The notes: generated by a model from the sequence alone, not told the origin. A stretch of DNA of 64,000 bases from Lates calcarifer (GCF_001640805.2 NC_066838.1:11805132-11869131), one strand, 5' to 3'. Positions 14,001 to 28,037 are shown, counted from the first letter of the stretch. Translations and numbers: made by a program.

Positions 14001-15755
14001 ACCTCTGGGGGGAAGTGAGGAAGATGGCATTTCAAAACGTGTTCAGAAATACAAGCTATGCAAGTTTTCCCGCATGACTGTGTAGGCTGAGTTAGTGGTT
14101 GCATGTTGGCCATATGAAGCTGCCTAACCGTAATGATTCCTGTCACGCTCTGGTTACCATTTCAGAAAAAGGCCTATCAGACACAATAAAGGACTAACCC
14201 TGATCTAAAACAAAAGACACCTCTAGTGAGTGACGTGGTATGTCGCCTACATATGACTGGAGTACTCAAACCCCGCCTTGTTTAGGTAGCCATATTTCTG
14301 GCTCAATATGATGGCGCAAATAAACTTGTATGGCGAGTGACATCACCTGAAAACCATCAGTTACTGTCACTGTTAGTGACACTGAAATCAAAGATCGCTT
14401 CCATTTAAGATTACAGAGTGCTGACTGACAGTTCAGCAAGAAAGACAACCACTGTTAAATTTTTGACCATAATTGCACCTCATGACTTACACCATGTCAC
14501 ATTTTCACATTCACGTGGCTTTTAAAACTGACTGTACCTAAAACATTCAAACTTCTTTGTTTTTTTGGTGGAGTAAAATGTCCTTTATGTTTCAACAATG
14601 ATCCATTATCTGCAGTGCTTGTGTCATACATTAGCCCATGCAGTGTCGTCCCACTCAAGTGGATTAATCACATCTGAATCATTAAGCTAGAGGTCACTTC
14701 TCAGCTAGCAGGGGGGAGAGGGAGAGAGAGAAAAAAAATGCCACAGGAAGCTGGGCATGGTGGAGATTAGCTCCTCACAATTAGCGATGCAACATCTGAG
14801 TCCATGTAATAGCTCGGTGAAAAACACAGCAGCAGGGGGAGGATTTCAGGAAGGGATTGTTGTTATATGGCAGAGATTGAAGGCAACCCCCCCACCCCCC
14901 ACCCTCGATTTGTATCTTGTTTCAAGGCTAAAGCTTTCTTTGTGCTTATGTGGCCACATACCCTGTGGATTCAACTTCTGACTGGAGTCACATGAAGACT
15001 TACTATGACCAATGTTAGAGCGATTTAAATAAACAAGCCCTCCTCTCTCTCTTACTATAACTGGAAAACATAAGATAAGCTGCCTTACAGACAAATAACT
15101 GTAGTCCGCTTTCAGATCCTAAGCCGCCCCCTCCTAAACACACTCACACCACCAGCCAACCCCCCCTCCTCTTTTCAACAACAGGCACAGATCCCCCATT
15201 CCTCCTCACCCTCCCTTCCCTACACTGTGAGAGCTGCATGTGCTTGGGCCAGAGTTCATAGCCTTTGGGGTGCTGAAGGGGGGAAGTCAAGTTAATTTGG
15301 TGGTCCTTCAACTGGTTCACACACGATCTCTCAACCCTTCGGTAAAAAAAACAACAACACAAAGCTACTTTCCATCATTACAGTCCAATAATCAATTTAT
15401 GACATGTGCAAGGCTATAAATCCAACAACCAATCCTTTAAGTGAAGCATGGGGAAATCCCACCCGTCAAATTTATGTGTCACTGACTCATCAAGATTTAT
15501 TTCAACATTTTTTCCCTGTCAAAACGCAACTTTTTTTTCTCTTCCCTCGAAATTGACTGATTGCTCAAATGCAAATGTACAAGTAGTTTTTTTTTTTCAT
15601 AGCTTTGATGTGTGTTTCCTGGGCAGCAGCGTTTCCATTTAAGCTCTCTTTTTGTTTACTTCACTCTTCTCACTTTAAAACCAATAGCTGCTGAAACCCT
15701 GTCACAGCCATGGCCAGGTCATGGAGGTTGCTTGAGGGTCTGCTAACACCAGTCC

Positions 15756-15781
15756 AGAGAGAGAGAGAGAGAGCGAGAGAG
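15756..15781. repeat. (GA)n-rich tract
   Basis: A short GA run interrupted by GCGA, adjoining the CpG-dense block. Confidence 0.85.
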
Positions 15782-15839
15782 CCAAGTTTTACAACAATGC
15801 AGCCAACTTTCAGCTCGCCGGAGCACTTAAAAACATTTG

Positions 15840-17060
15840 ACTCGAGGTCACACGCGCTTCCTATTCCGGATATAAACAAAATTAGGACACTTTTAGCGCA
15901 AACTCCAAGTGCCACCCGGCGTTTAGTCATCACTATTGCCCAAATTCCGTTTCTTTATCACCCACACACTGCTCCCCCCTTGTCTGCGCCCTCCTCCTCC
16001 TCCTCCTCCACCACCAACCACAACCATCCTGCAATCTTTTTTTGTATTCAACTACTCACCCGCCAGTCTGGTGATTCTTGGAGTCCCAGAGACTGCTGCA
16101 AACAAGTTGAAAACGCGAGCCTTGCCCGAGATGACCCACCGAACTTAAAAAAAAAAAAAAAAAGAGGGGGAAAAAAGAGGCAAGCGAGCTGGGCCAAAAT
16201 CCAAGAACCGGGACAAAAAAAGCGAGGCGAACACGGACACTTTTTATCCCCTCGTTTTTTTCCCCCTCTCTCTCTTTTAAAACCCGCTGCCCGCACAGAG
16301 GGGGCTCGGGCGAGCACTTGCTTCAACAAAAGACGGTTTCACTTTACTGATAGACTCTTCACGTCCGAAATCGCCGATAAAAGGCACTATAACGTCAGCT
16401 AGTCTTCCTCCCCCCTCGAAACTGCTCCTATTCCCTTTTGGCCGTGTTGTTGTTGTTGCTGTCGATGATAGTGTCCACATGAAAAGTAACACGGCGCTGT
16501 TAGTTGTTTCGAGGGGTAAGGAAACCAGTGAGTTCACCGTTTACAGGCTCCGCTTCCTTTTTCCACACACTCACTCACACACACACACGCATACACACGC
16601 TCGCTCTCTCTCTCTCTCCCCCACCTCTCCTTCTTCTTCTTCTCTGTCTTTCCTATGCACACACTCACTCCACGCTCTCCCTATCGCTCCCTCCGTCTCT
16701 GTAAACCCCCCCTCCCTCCTCCTCCTCTTCAGCTGTTCAACAGACGCATCCACATGGCTGACCTAGTCTTTCTTTATCCAGACACTAGTGAAGGAGAATT
16801 ACCCCGACCACACTCAAAAAAAGAGAGGAAAAAAAATCTGAGCGAAACAAAAACATGGACTGGATTCAAATAATCGTCAGGGACAAAAGGGTGGAGGTGG
16901 GAAGTGGGGTGGGGGGGCGCAATGGGGTTGATGATTGATGGCAGCCCCGTAGGGACACGCTGCGAGCACCGTGTGCGCGAGCGCCGCGTGCGCATCAGGA
17001 AGCGAGATGCGCGGCAGCCAAAGTGGCCCGACCGACCAACACCAAGCGATCAATGGTAAC
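15840..17060. promoter_or_regulatory. CpG-dense block, possible alternative promoter
   Basis: CpGs become frequent here, densest at 16,950-17,035 (CGCTGCGAGCACCGTGTGCG and following), in contrast to the CpG-poor surroundings. It also contains a G-rich stretch with quadruplex potential at 16,889-16,917, pyrimidine tracts and a CCGATAAAAGG element at 16,372-16,382. The composition fits a promoter. The direction is uncertain; the minus-strand donor at 16,059 favours transcription to the left, i.e. along the inferred rere gene. Confidence 0.5.
16060..16950 (-). other. Candidate alternative first exon of the left-hand gene
   Basis: The only strong splice signal I find in the CpG-dense block is a minus-strand donor CGG|GTGAGTAG with its GT at 16,058-16,059. 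Sequence upstream of it on that strand has no long conserved frame, so an untranslated leader is the likeliest reading. The start is unknown. Confidence 0.3.
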
Positions 17061-17339
17061 GCTTATGGGAATGTGACTGAAACACTAAAGCGAGACAATG
17101 AAAGCCGTGAAAGCTAGTAACAGTAGTAGTACTGGCTTGTAAATAATGGCTTAATAGCCCTACGTGTTTATTTCCTCTCTCTCTCTCCGCACAATGCCAA
17201 ACAGCAGTGACACGTTTTAATGGTTAAATAATGAAATAAATCAAATGACGTTCTTACGCACAGGTCGCTGATTTATATCTGAAAACATTGGTACATATAC
17301 ATCTGCTGAGGGAGAATACACAAGAGGGAGGCGACTGAA

Positions 17340-17470
17340 TGCTGCTCAGGCTTGTGGAGCTCATTTGCATTTTTGGATAATGAATTAATTAGTCACCCCA
17401 CCCATTAAAAAGGCAGAAACAAGAAGGGATGATGATGTGAACAGTCCATTAGCAGTATTTGGGAGGCTGA
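17340..17470. promoter_or_regulatory. Enhancer-like AT-rich element with octamer and homeodomain sites
   Basis: A perfect POU octamer ATTTGCAT (17,363-17,370) lies 11 bp from a homeodomain-type GAATTAATTAG stretch, and the flanks are unique sequence. This resembles conserved developmental enhancers, but conservation cannot be judged from one sequence. Confidence 0.3.
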
Positions 17471-17946
17471 TTTTAATGGTCAAGCCTGTTCATCACATCA
17501 AATGTGATCCTGGTTATTTTCTAAATAGTCATTTTGTGGTAGGGAATACATAACACATAGTTTGTTTCTTCTTCCTCTAAATGCTACCAGTGAGGGAGGA
17601 GGGGGGTAAATAAATCTGACAGTCTCCCCCATACATGTAAGAGGAGCGGGAAAACAAAGATGGACAGTATTAAGTTATAAATTAAGAGGATGATTTCCAT
17701 TTGAGTGAGCAAGTAGCTTGACACATTTTCATTGTCTTAAACGTGATATTGGATCGCTGTCAAAATCCAATTAACTACAGCAAATAGTCTGCGTGTTAGG
17801 GCTCTTTTTGCACTAAAGCCAAACACAGGCAGCAGGAGAGACAGGCAGTAAGGAAAATTGAGTTGAGGGTGGTGCGCAGGGGGTCCTTCATTGTGCTACA
17901 GACCATGTTGGTCGTCTTCCTTACAGAAGCAGAGTGGGGGTGGGGT

Positions 17947-17963
17947 GGGGGGGGGGGGGGGGG
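17947..17963. repeat. Poly(G) tract, 17 bases
   Basis: An uninterrupted G run preceded by further G clusters (from 17,927). Confidence 0.95.
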
Positions 17964-18130
17964 TTCTGCTGTGCAACAAAGTGCTGGTAAAAACCTTTTC
18001 CAGCTCCTGAGGCAACTGTCCCAAGAAATCGTACCCCCTCCTCCACTTGGTAACCTAACACCACAGCAGCCACAGCTCCTCCCTTATCACTGTATGTATA
18101 CATTTCACAAGGTCAATATTTATGATATTT

Positions 18131-18156
18131 ACACACACACACACACACACACACAC
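18131..18156. repeat. (AC)13 microsatellite
   Basis: Thirteen uninterrupted AC units. Confidence 0.97.
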
Positions 18157-19242
18157 TCTTGCGGTCTGCCTCAAAGGATCTACGACTGATAAGGAGGCGG
18201 AAATGCTCGTCTCCCTGTGTTTCTGATGCACAATCAAAAGCCTAAAAAGGAATACAAAGGCTCCAGGAATTATTCTATCATGTTTTCTGAGAAGAAACCA
18301 GTCAAATGCCAACCTTTCTCAGCAGGTTTGTGAGGCTTAAGTTGGCTCAAGACAGCAGTGAAGGGTGAATGCAGTGAATCCTGTCTGAAGGCAGTGCAGT
18401 GCAAAGCTGGATTGGCTGGCGGGGCAGGCTCCCCTCTCTGGCAGATGAGATCCCATTATCAGGCAGACGAGAACTCCACCTCCAGGATTTCACAGCTCCT
18501 CTGTTTATCACATGGCTCTGTCAAGTTGGGCACCATTAACCGATAATGAAAGGAGACAACCGGTGCAGTTACAAGCAAAGCACTCCACATTCTACAGGCC
18601 TAAGCATGTATCTGGGAAGCTGACTGTGTCTATTCAATTCTGTTCAGCATTCAAACGGCCCATCACAATACCTTTTCCCTGAGCACCCCCTTCTACAGCT
18701 ACAGTGCCTTCGATCCCAACAGAACAAAAACTGGTTACTTGGTGCCTCTTTCAGAATTCAGAGGAAATGAAATCTAACGGAGCTGCGTGCTGCTCGAAAG
18801 AGAAAAATGACACTTTTTAGGCGACACTCTTTTTCCTAAAGATTATTAAAGGAGAACAATTCCTTGTAAGAGCTAACGAAACCAGAGGGGGCGTATGAGT
18901 TTTTTTTTTAAAAAAAGGCACAATAAAGCAACACAAACTATCATTTTGAAATATGTTTTTTTCATCCACATCAAACATAATTATTAGTACAAGTGTTACT
19001 AAACAACAAGACTGCAAGACTGCCAGTGAATCAAAAGCCAACATGGCTATCCCCACCCTCCTTCCCTCCCTCCCCAGCCTGACTACTCCATTTATGGTTT
19101 ATAGGATTCTGTAGCCACTTACGCTCATTAAAAATGAATACTTAACAAAAGCCGTGGCTGACACACACTGTTTGCTTTAGCCTGATTTCTCCACGCTGGA
19201 GAAAACAAGCCACTCAGAGGCAGCAAACACAGGGAGCAAGCA

Positions 19243-19289
19243 AGAAAGAGAGAGAAAGAGAGAGAAAGAGAGAGAAAGAGAGAGAAAGT
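19243..19289. repeat. Purine minisatellite, 10-bp unit AGAGAGAAAG
   Basis: About four and a half copies of a 10-bp all-purine unit. Confidence 0.9.
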
Positions 19290-22200
19290 GCTCGGCAATA
19301 CAAATAAGTCAGCCAGTAGCTGAAACAACAGAAAAAAGTGACATGGATGACTGAGCCAAGCCTGCGAGAGACTTGGCAAGCCTCAGAGGCCCTGGCCTCT
19401 TAAGCACTCATATCTAGTAACTTCATTTAATACATTCACCAGGGATGAGCAGACAAGTTGAAGGGGGGGGGGGAAAGGATTGAGAGAAGAAAACAGACTT
19501 GTAAACCAAGGGGAGGGTTAGGTTGTGGCGGCGGTGGGGGTGTACTTCAGAAGCTCGATTTTAACACATGACTAAAGCTCTGCAGTGTAACAAGCTAACT
19601 TCCCCCGCTGCCAAAACATAATACAGGGAGGAGGAATGGATGTGCTAGATTGAACCTTGAGACCATTTTACCGTTCTCAGGCAGGTATTATCTACAAGAA
19701 CTGTTCTTCACATATTAGAAACTTGAACTGTGCTATTCCAGATGGGGCTTTAAAGCAGTGACTCTCTCTCCGCCACATGCACTATATCCATAAAGAACAA
19801 AGACTCTGTGTGGACTGCTGCTTGAAGTTACTGTTCCTCATACTGACGGCAAGTGCTGATAGCCAGCCCCCCCCCCGTTGGCAGGCAGGCAAAAAAAAGG
19901 AAAGAAAAAAGCTGACTTCAAATCATTCATTGCCCCTTTTAGCCTTCATGGATTCTTAAGAGAGCACTTTACAAGTTGGGGGAATCCAAAGGGAAAATAG
20001 GGTCTTACATGACTAATTAAAACACAGACTTTGCCTGGAGGGGGCTGAGAGAAGGGGAAGCAATAAAACAATCCTCTCCAATCTCCCAACAAAGTAACTC
20101 AAGGAAATTACTCAACTAAATGTGGTTTAACTATACGCTTGTGGATGTGAGGATTCAAAGTTTTGAAAGGACTACTGCTTTAGATTAAAAGAACATTGCT
20201 CAACAGAGTAAGATTCCATTAGTTTAAAAAAAGGAACTTTAAACAATAGGGCTTGCACTTTTTTCTACACAACAAACAGCCCTATCAAGGTGACAAAAGA
20301 CTAACTGAAAATCAAGATGTCCTTTGGAGACCATCCAAACAGACAGCTAGTAATTAAGCTGCTACCTAGCGAGCCTTTATTTGAGATCATTAACACAGTT
20401 GTAAAAATGTGAAGGGAAGCCAAGGAATGGTATTTCACTTTAGGCAATCAGTGCAAGGTCTAGCCTCACATAGCTATCTTGTTTACATAGCTATTCACAG
20501 TCACATTTGGCAGCCTCGCAACACTCTGAAAACCAAGACACTTGTAGGCTACATATGTCTAATCTCTTTGCCAAGCTACACAAGCTACTCAAGAGAGTGA
20601 AACTTGCTTGCAGCAGCCATTTGGTAAAACTATTGCATATTAAAAAAATGAATGTAAGTAAATCTTATTCCAGATGGAGGTAGCTGCTACCTGGCAAACA
20701 AACTGATCAAATGTTAGTGAGAGAAGCACAGCGTTTTCTCTTCATGAAATACAGTAAGACCTGACTGCTCATCTGCAAATACTGATATATATATATATGT
20801 GCGAATGGCTTTTAATAGAGTCTCACGCTATGTCTGAATTCACACAGGGTGGTCTGCCGTTTCCATTAGATCATAGGTTGCTTAAATGAATAAAGAAGCT
20901 GAGGTAAAAGAAAAGCAGGTTGCAAAAGGTTTATGAAACAGAAATTAATCAGCCAAATCTGCGTGGCCATGAAATCAGATGTTTAGAAAGCGAAAACAGA
21001 CACAAAGAAATGCACACGTGTAATACCTTAGATGCTATTTCACTAAACCCCTGATTTTCCACAGACATTCTTCAAGCTCTCACATGGACTGTCTGTGTCT
21101 GTCTGATTCTCCAGGCAAAACAGGGCCTCATTCATCTGAATAAAAGAGTAGTTCAGCCTAGCCGTGGCTGCACTGAGAACAGGCTCTGAGGAATGAGACT
21201 GTATTTCCAAGAAGGCCGCAGAGAGACAGAGTGCAGTGTGCTGTGGCGCAAAAGAGGAAGTTTACATTTCAGGCAAATCCTTTTGTGAACAAAGACACAG
21301 CAGGATAAACAAACATGCGCATGTGCCTGATACTTAGCCCTGGCTCCAGTTTAGGGAAATCCTATTCAAGTACAGTGAAACAGTGTTTAAAAGTGATCAG
21401 CGAGTCTGCAAAGCAAATGGGGCCCACAATCACAAAAGCAAAAAAGAGAGTGGCGGTTGGGGTGTGGGATTCCTGTGTGGTTACTGTCTCCAAGCTAATC
21501 TGCTCAGATAGCCAGTGACTGCTCCATTTCACACAGAGCACATGGCTGTCTCACCTCCATACACTGCCACCCTATGGACAGTGAGTGGAGGTGCAGCTTT
21601 GATGCTCTTGCTGTGCTAAGACAGGGGTGGGGGTGGGGATACAGAGGTTCATAACATGTAGAACAAAAAATTAACTCTGCACACGATAATTCATGACATG
21701 CGTTTTAAGATGCTCAATATGGTGCAATGGCCCACAAAGCTGTATCTTTTTTTTTCTTCTTTTTTCCCCCTTCAGTACCAATGCTTATTCAGAAATCAAT
21801 TATTCTCCTCTGGTCACGCATGGCTGCTCTCAGTGTGTAAGCTAATGATTCAGCCATCTAGTTTACAGATAGACAGCGATAACTAGAATAAGCATATCCA
21901 TTGTAGGTCAGAGGAACAAGATTCTCAAGTCATTTGAGCTAATTTTTCACATCTTGGAATTTTTCCACCTCACTCTCCTCACATTCCTTTTTTATCATTT
22001 GGCATGACAAACAGCAGCAGAGAGTAGTAATCTCAAAGGCAAACGTACGGTCAGCATGTCAGTGCTGGGTGTGGTGAGAAAAGGATGTGTTATTCAAAGA
22101 GACACCACACAGACAGGGTGTTGAGGCTGTGTTATGAGATTAGACTGTTTTTTTTGGGAGCGAATGGGTAAAAAAAAATCGGTCTGTGCAGTCGGAGCAG

Positions 22201-25200
22201 TCAGTTTGGAGATCAGTGCTGAGGTCAAGAGGAGCCACTTAGCTGTGCTTTGGCCTTCCAACCCCTACAGCGTTAAGAATCAACCGTTCCACTGTGGGAG
22301 TAGATAAAAAGCTTGGCAGCAGTCTTGTAACTGGAGACAGCTACATTTACTAATGCATGCAAGCTTTATTTATGGCTTTTTAAAGGTACAAAATGGAAAT
22401 TAATGGGGAATAGGCAAGAAGGTGGGAAGCTTGCTCATTAGCCAGAATATATATTAGGTTAGCCTCACTAGTGCAGATCCCCAAAGGCACTAAACCTTTC
22501 TTATAAACAAACAAAGCAATAAACAATTCAGACTAAAAACCATACCTCTCTCAATTACAACAAAACCGTGAAGGTCCTTTTTGATTTCTCTCCCCAACTA
22601 TTATCAGTGTAATTTAATATGCGAGTTAGGGAGATTTACACCAGATGTGATGCTGCCTTTTTTCCCCCCACTACACATTATTACAACAGCAACAAGACAC
22701 GAAGAATAGCTGTCCCTTTGATGTCTCTGGTGAGGAGATAACGTGCTGAAATCTGAGAATAATATGTTAAGTGTCATTTATGATTACATGGTAAGCCTGC
22801 TACTCTCTGTCTTTATTGTTTGGACTTGTGAATCAACTGAGCATGGAACTGTGTTTCTCATTATGCTGTTGTGGACACACTGAGAATTACTACCCAGAAG
22901 TGGTGAACTGGAAATTCTGCAAATTGCTTGTTTGGATGCACATAATCTGCATAATGCATGAAGCATCTAACATATAATAGATACGTGTGTGTGTGTGCGT
23001 GCAGTAGAAAGTGTGTGTAAGAGATAGCGACTGAGTGGGATAGACCGGTGGGGTGAGAGATAGAGTAACACTGGTGATATTCGATATTGAGCAGAATGGA
23101 AAACTAACATGTAGCATGCTAACGGTCTTCATAATAGGAACAGGAGGGAACAGACAGAGGAGGCTTGATACAGCATTGGCTCCTCGAGTCAGCTCGTGGA
23201 AGAAGAGGGATGGGTGGAGGGAGAGATGGATGGATCGAGTGAGGGAGGGAGAGATGGAGCAAGGGAGGGAGCACAAGCCGTAGCTCTCTCTGTTCCTGCA
23301 CACATCAGCAGCAGGAGGGCAGGGATGCGCGGAGGCCAAAGCAAGCCAATTACCAAACTCATTAAGTAACCTGCTAGTCAGCTTTGAACTGCAGCCCCCT
23401 CCATATCATGACTGGATTCTCTTGCTGCTGTTGTGGACGTTCAGATAGGAGCTTCGTTCACTCTTGCACCTCTTTTTTTTAATGGCTGGAAAGGGGAATG
23501 GAAGGGTAATCACATTTTCACATGCGTTCGTTGGAATTAAAAATGCAACGCAGAATCACAAGTGAAATTGCAATTTAAAAAAAGCTTGGTAGATTGGCAA
23601 CTTGAAGCCGTGACACTGCCAAAAGACAGCAATGTACTGGCTTGCAAAGGAGGGAGAAAGGCCTGCATATACAGAAATAAAATAAGAAATAATGCATCTG
23701 GACACATACACAAGAGTGGGTTGGCATGGGTTTGCAGTCGAGGGATGAATGAGCACTGACAGGTTTGAACTGCTCTCTCCAGCCACACAGGAAGTAGCAG
23801 GATGGTCATGGCTGGGAGGGGAAGGAGGAGTATGGCAGAGAGGAGCAAGCACAATGAGAGGCGAGGATGATGATGAAGAGGAATAAGACTGAGAGCAAAG
23901 AGGGCAGGGAGAGAGCATGATCGCAGTCCACTGGGTGGGGGCAGGAATAGAAACATTTTGGGGAGAGAGAAGGAAGGTAGAGGGTTAGGGCAGAGGAAAA
24001 AATGCTGTGTTAGTCAGCGCTCCAGTGTCGCGAAACATTGTTGACTAACCTTGACTGCATTCACCTCCTAGTTCACTGCCACACTGCTTCTCAACAAGTA
24101 TTGACACAACGACAGTCTGCAAGAGAAGAACTGAAGGGGAAAAAACAGACACACACAGAGGAGAGGGGAAAAAAACATGAATGATGTGTAAATGGAACAA
24201 ACGAGGTGATAACAGCTTGACAGTAGAGGTGTATGCATGGGTGAAGACGGCTGCCATATTTGGCATCATGTGGAACACATGGTGAATGTAGCCGCTGAAA
24301 GACATGGAGGAGCACAAAAAATAATACCATTCACAGTGCAGTTAACATTTTCAATGAGGAGATTGTGAGCATTTATTCTAAGCCAGTATTCATTTCCCTC
24401 TTCTCAATAAACCTCTCTGGATACACACAGATCTAGGCACTCATACCTGCTACACATACTGTAAAACACACACACATACACACACACAAAGAAACACACT
24501 CACACACAGTCCCCCACCCCTGAACCTCCCCCATTATCCCATGAGCCCTCTCTTCTCTGCCTCGCTCGACAAGAGCTTGGAAATAAAAACATCACAGCTC
24601 TGCCTCGCAGCACCTGTTCAATAACATTGACATTTCACATTCAGCATCCGCACACTGAGAGATTCCCTGCATTTACTCTCTTTAACACCCAGAAACGCAA
24701 CACAGACACACGCGCATACACACACCATCAATCTGCTACATTTCAATGTGTAATACTGCACAGGCTGTGACTGTGTACGTGTGTGCGTTTCTATTCTGCA
24801 TGCGTGCCTGCAGCCACGTATGAGGTGGAATAAGCAAATTAATTGTTAGATACATATCTTGATTTTAACAAATAATATCTCACTCATTTAAATATTGTGA
24901 TTCTTCCACAGTTGTCTCATTCTCCTCTCTTCATGAAACCTGGTTGTTGTAGTCAATTATCATCTATCTACTTGTATTATATTACTCTATTTATGTGATT
25001 GAGTGGTTAGCTATTTTTTTCTTGGCTAAAGCTTATGCAAATGATTTTGATGAGGATAATTATGGAAAATGTGTCTATATATAATTTTTAATAATATAAG
25101 TAAAGCTTATGTTTGTTGTATATCATTATCTGTAGCTCTGCATATCATGGATGAAAAAAGATGAATATGTAGGGCACTGGTGGGTGAATATGTGCAAGAT

Positions 25201-26457
25201 TTGTTTGTGCTATTTTTCCTTAAAGGAGGGTGTGGCTGGTTCCTTAACCAATCATCTATAATCATCTACCTGCTTATACACAAGAAGGCAACAGCGCAAG
25301 ATATTTACCAAATGTACAAAATGGTATCATTTGTTGTTATTCATTCCCTGCTTGTGATGCGGCACACCTCCTGAATTCAACCTGCATTTTCAAGTGAAAT
25401 GGTCTGTTTGGTTTTGAATTTGAAAATAACACCAGATGTGCAGTGAATAAAATCAAAGAATTTCTATCCATGCAATCTCAGCACTGTTCAACGGCACAGC
25501 AAGCAGGGTATACTGTTGTCTGTCGCTTGGAGGGGGGGGGGGAAGTAGCACAAACATACACATCAGCCATCCAGATAAGCACGTTATTATTTATATTCAC
25601 TCCATGATCAAACACGCCAAAGAAGATTTTGAGGTCGTGGATGTTTTGATTTAAACATTTGGCTTGATTTTTTTTTAGATGCACTGTGATATGATAATAC
25701 ATGTTTTCATACAATAGTTGCCCACCTGAGGACAAGATGAAATGTGCAGCAGGCCACCTAGTGCCAGGGCTCAATGGTGTCACCAGGTGCAGCCTAACCT
25801 GGGTGGCTGAGCAGGGACATCTGTTTGACAGCATTAGAGCCATCAGAGCCCTGCCATAACCACAGATTAAATGGCAGTAAAGCTGAGGATTAGATCCATG
25901 TATGAATAGCTCACATTGATTTTGCAATCCCTTCAGTAACTCTGGGATTTCCACGGTGACAGACAATGTGGCCATCTAGCACACGCACACGCACACACAG
26001 GGGCTCATCTGTCTCCCAGTTTTTTAAAACCCTCTAAAATCAGTCTGTGACTAACCTATCTCCATTTTAATCGGCTCGCATCTCGGCCTAGAGGCTGAAT
26101 CCAAATAGCACAAGGCATGCAACATCATTCCTTTAACAAACTGCCCATCCATGCAGTCTCTCCCACTAGTCTTAACAGAGCAACTAAAACAAGCTCAACA
26201 GGCCTAGAAATGTCCATTCCTATAACCTAGCATGTGTGCTCATGTGAGAGCAAGATCACGTCCACTTACTTAGAGCTGAGGGTTATTATATGTGAGCACC
26301 ATGGGGTGATGTGGATGATGACAAAGACAAACTGGCCTTTCCTTCTTTAGCCGCCCGGTCTCGGTCTTTAACGTCTGAATATGCATGCGCTCACGCACAC
26401 ACGCTAAAATTCGCTCTGCCCCATTGAGATCTTTTTGACACGACAATCCCAAAATCC

Positions 26458-26523
26458 CGCACTGAAAGCCCAATCCCCTCCGACCACCGCGGCCCTCCGG
26501 AAGCTGGCCGACATCAAAGACAA
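26458..26523 (+). other. Exon-like GC-rich segment ending in a splice donor
   Basis: An unusually GC-rich stretch reads ...TTAALRKLADIKDK in one plus-strand frame and is followed at once by GTGAGT (26,524-26,529). I see no good acceptor before it and do not recognise the peptide. It could be an exon of an antisense or non-coding transcript, or chance. Confidence 0.2.
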
Positions 26524-28037
26524 GTGAGTTGCTTTCATGGCTTTAGGCCATCTCTCAGTCTGTCAGTGTCTCTGGCTGTCCACTATTTTAACACCAGGCT
26601 CACGCTAACCACTTCAAACACCTCCACAGCACAACACGAAGAAACCAAAGATAGCTTCTGCATCTTCCACACTTAAAGAGGCGGGTGTCAAGTATGTTAG
26701 GATATGAGCAATGATCCAAAAGGGGCTTCCAAGGAGAAAAACCAACACACTGCTACACAACATTTAGTCTAATATAAATAATTATGCATGTAGTTTTATA
26801 AGAAAAAACAGATCTAAAAGCTCATGGATCACAAAGCACAATTTACATCTAAAGTCAGCTTGGCAACCATATTTGGAAACCGGCAGCAAAATGGCTGCAC
26901 TGGTCATCATGGCTGACCATAGCCACCTATCAAGCCAAACGAAAGCGATTACCTGGTGATTAGTGCGCATTGTGAGGCTGCTCCATTAACCTTTAAAAAA
27001 CAGAGTGTGGAGGCTGCAGTGTGTAGCCAAGTGGAACGCTCTGCTTGCTACGTCCGAAAAAGACATGAGTGAGGTGAGAGAGAGAGAAAGAGAGACAGAG
27101 AAACTCAGTGTGACAGTAGAGCAGCTCCTATTAGGTAAGCACATTGAGCCGTCAGGCCGGCACATTCATCAACACACAGAATGCCAGTCAGCAGCACCAG
27201 CAGGCTCGCCTGCCTCTCTACCACGCTACTGTTACTGTGGTGAGGCAGGGAGGGTAGAGTGACAGGGAGGCATTTGCAAAGCAGATTTGGACCACTCTCT
27301 GCAGCATTTGGCAGTGCAAATATTTTTATGCATGGTTCGGGTGGTTTTTACTAGCATTTCGCCTGCCCTAATAGATTGGCCATGGGCTGTTAATGATATC
27401 ATTATCATACATGCACTGTAATTGTCTGGACCCAGGGCGTGCCAAGATCAATGGACAGCAAAATTTGGATCAATTGATTAGTCTGCTGCTGTTAAGCTGC
27501 TAAAACATATTTTGTGCGCAGTCAATGTGTTGTTGGATAGGCTGTGAATGAATTGGGTCCTTGCCTGTTTTCAGAGTGCAGCATCCAGACATGGGGTTAG
27601 GCAAGTGGATCTGTGCCACATGAGAAGTGAGCCGAATTGGCAGGGCTGATGAGCTTCCTCCGCTCATCTTAATGTCAACCACGGCACAACCATTACAAAC
27701 AAAGCTTCAAATTAGGGCTTAAATTGCTATTTAACATTCCTGACAAAGTCGAAACAAATGAATGCTTGTATAATATTTCTACTGTCTGCAGATTGGTTTT
27801 GTTTAACACACATGGTTTAACATTTGAAACAAAATGCCCTAGCATTGGAACATGGAAAATCATCAGAGTAAATTGGACTCTTCCAATAGCTTTGGATTAA
27901 TGTTGCATTAGGATAGCAGCACTCTTAATCTTGGAGCATCCAACTGAGGTGGTGGACAGAAGAAATATTTGCAAAACTACAGTGCAGCCCATACAGGCCA
28001 AAATAAAAGAGCAGGCATAGTTGTTGTGATAACATCA

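Larger units (their letters stand above)
1..15700. other. Long non-coding stretch, probably rere intron
   Basis: No frame here translates to a recognisable protein. Open frames are short and many run through TG, CT or homopolymer tracts. The sequence is mixed AT- and GC-balanced unique DNA with a few microsatellites, as in a long vertebrate intron. The assignment to a rere intron rests on the minus-strand donor at 49,351 and vertebrate gene order. Confidence 0.55.

Noticed and set aside
15710..16402. A 230-codon plus-strand open frame, the longest in the window
   Set aside because: The translation is low-complexity (runs of S, K, R and P from simple repeats) with no recognisable domain. It lies in the CpG-dense block where stop codons are rarer, so it is better explained as chance.
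23053..23956. Several overlapping 60-150-codon frames on both strands
   Set aside because: They are serine/leucine/proline- or arginine/glutamate-rich products of pyrimidine/purine-biased DNA, with no conserved motif and no splice context.
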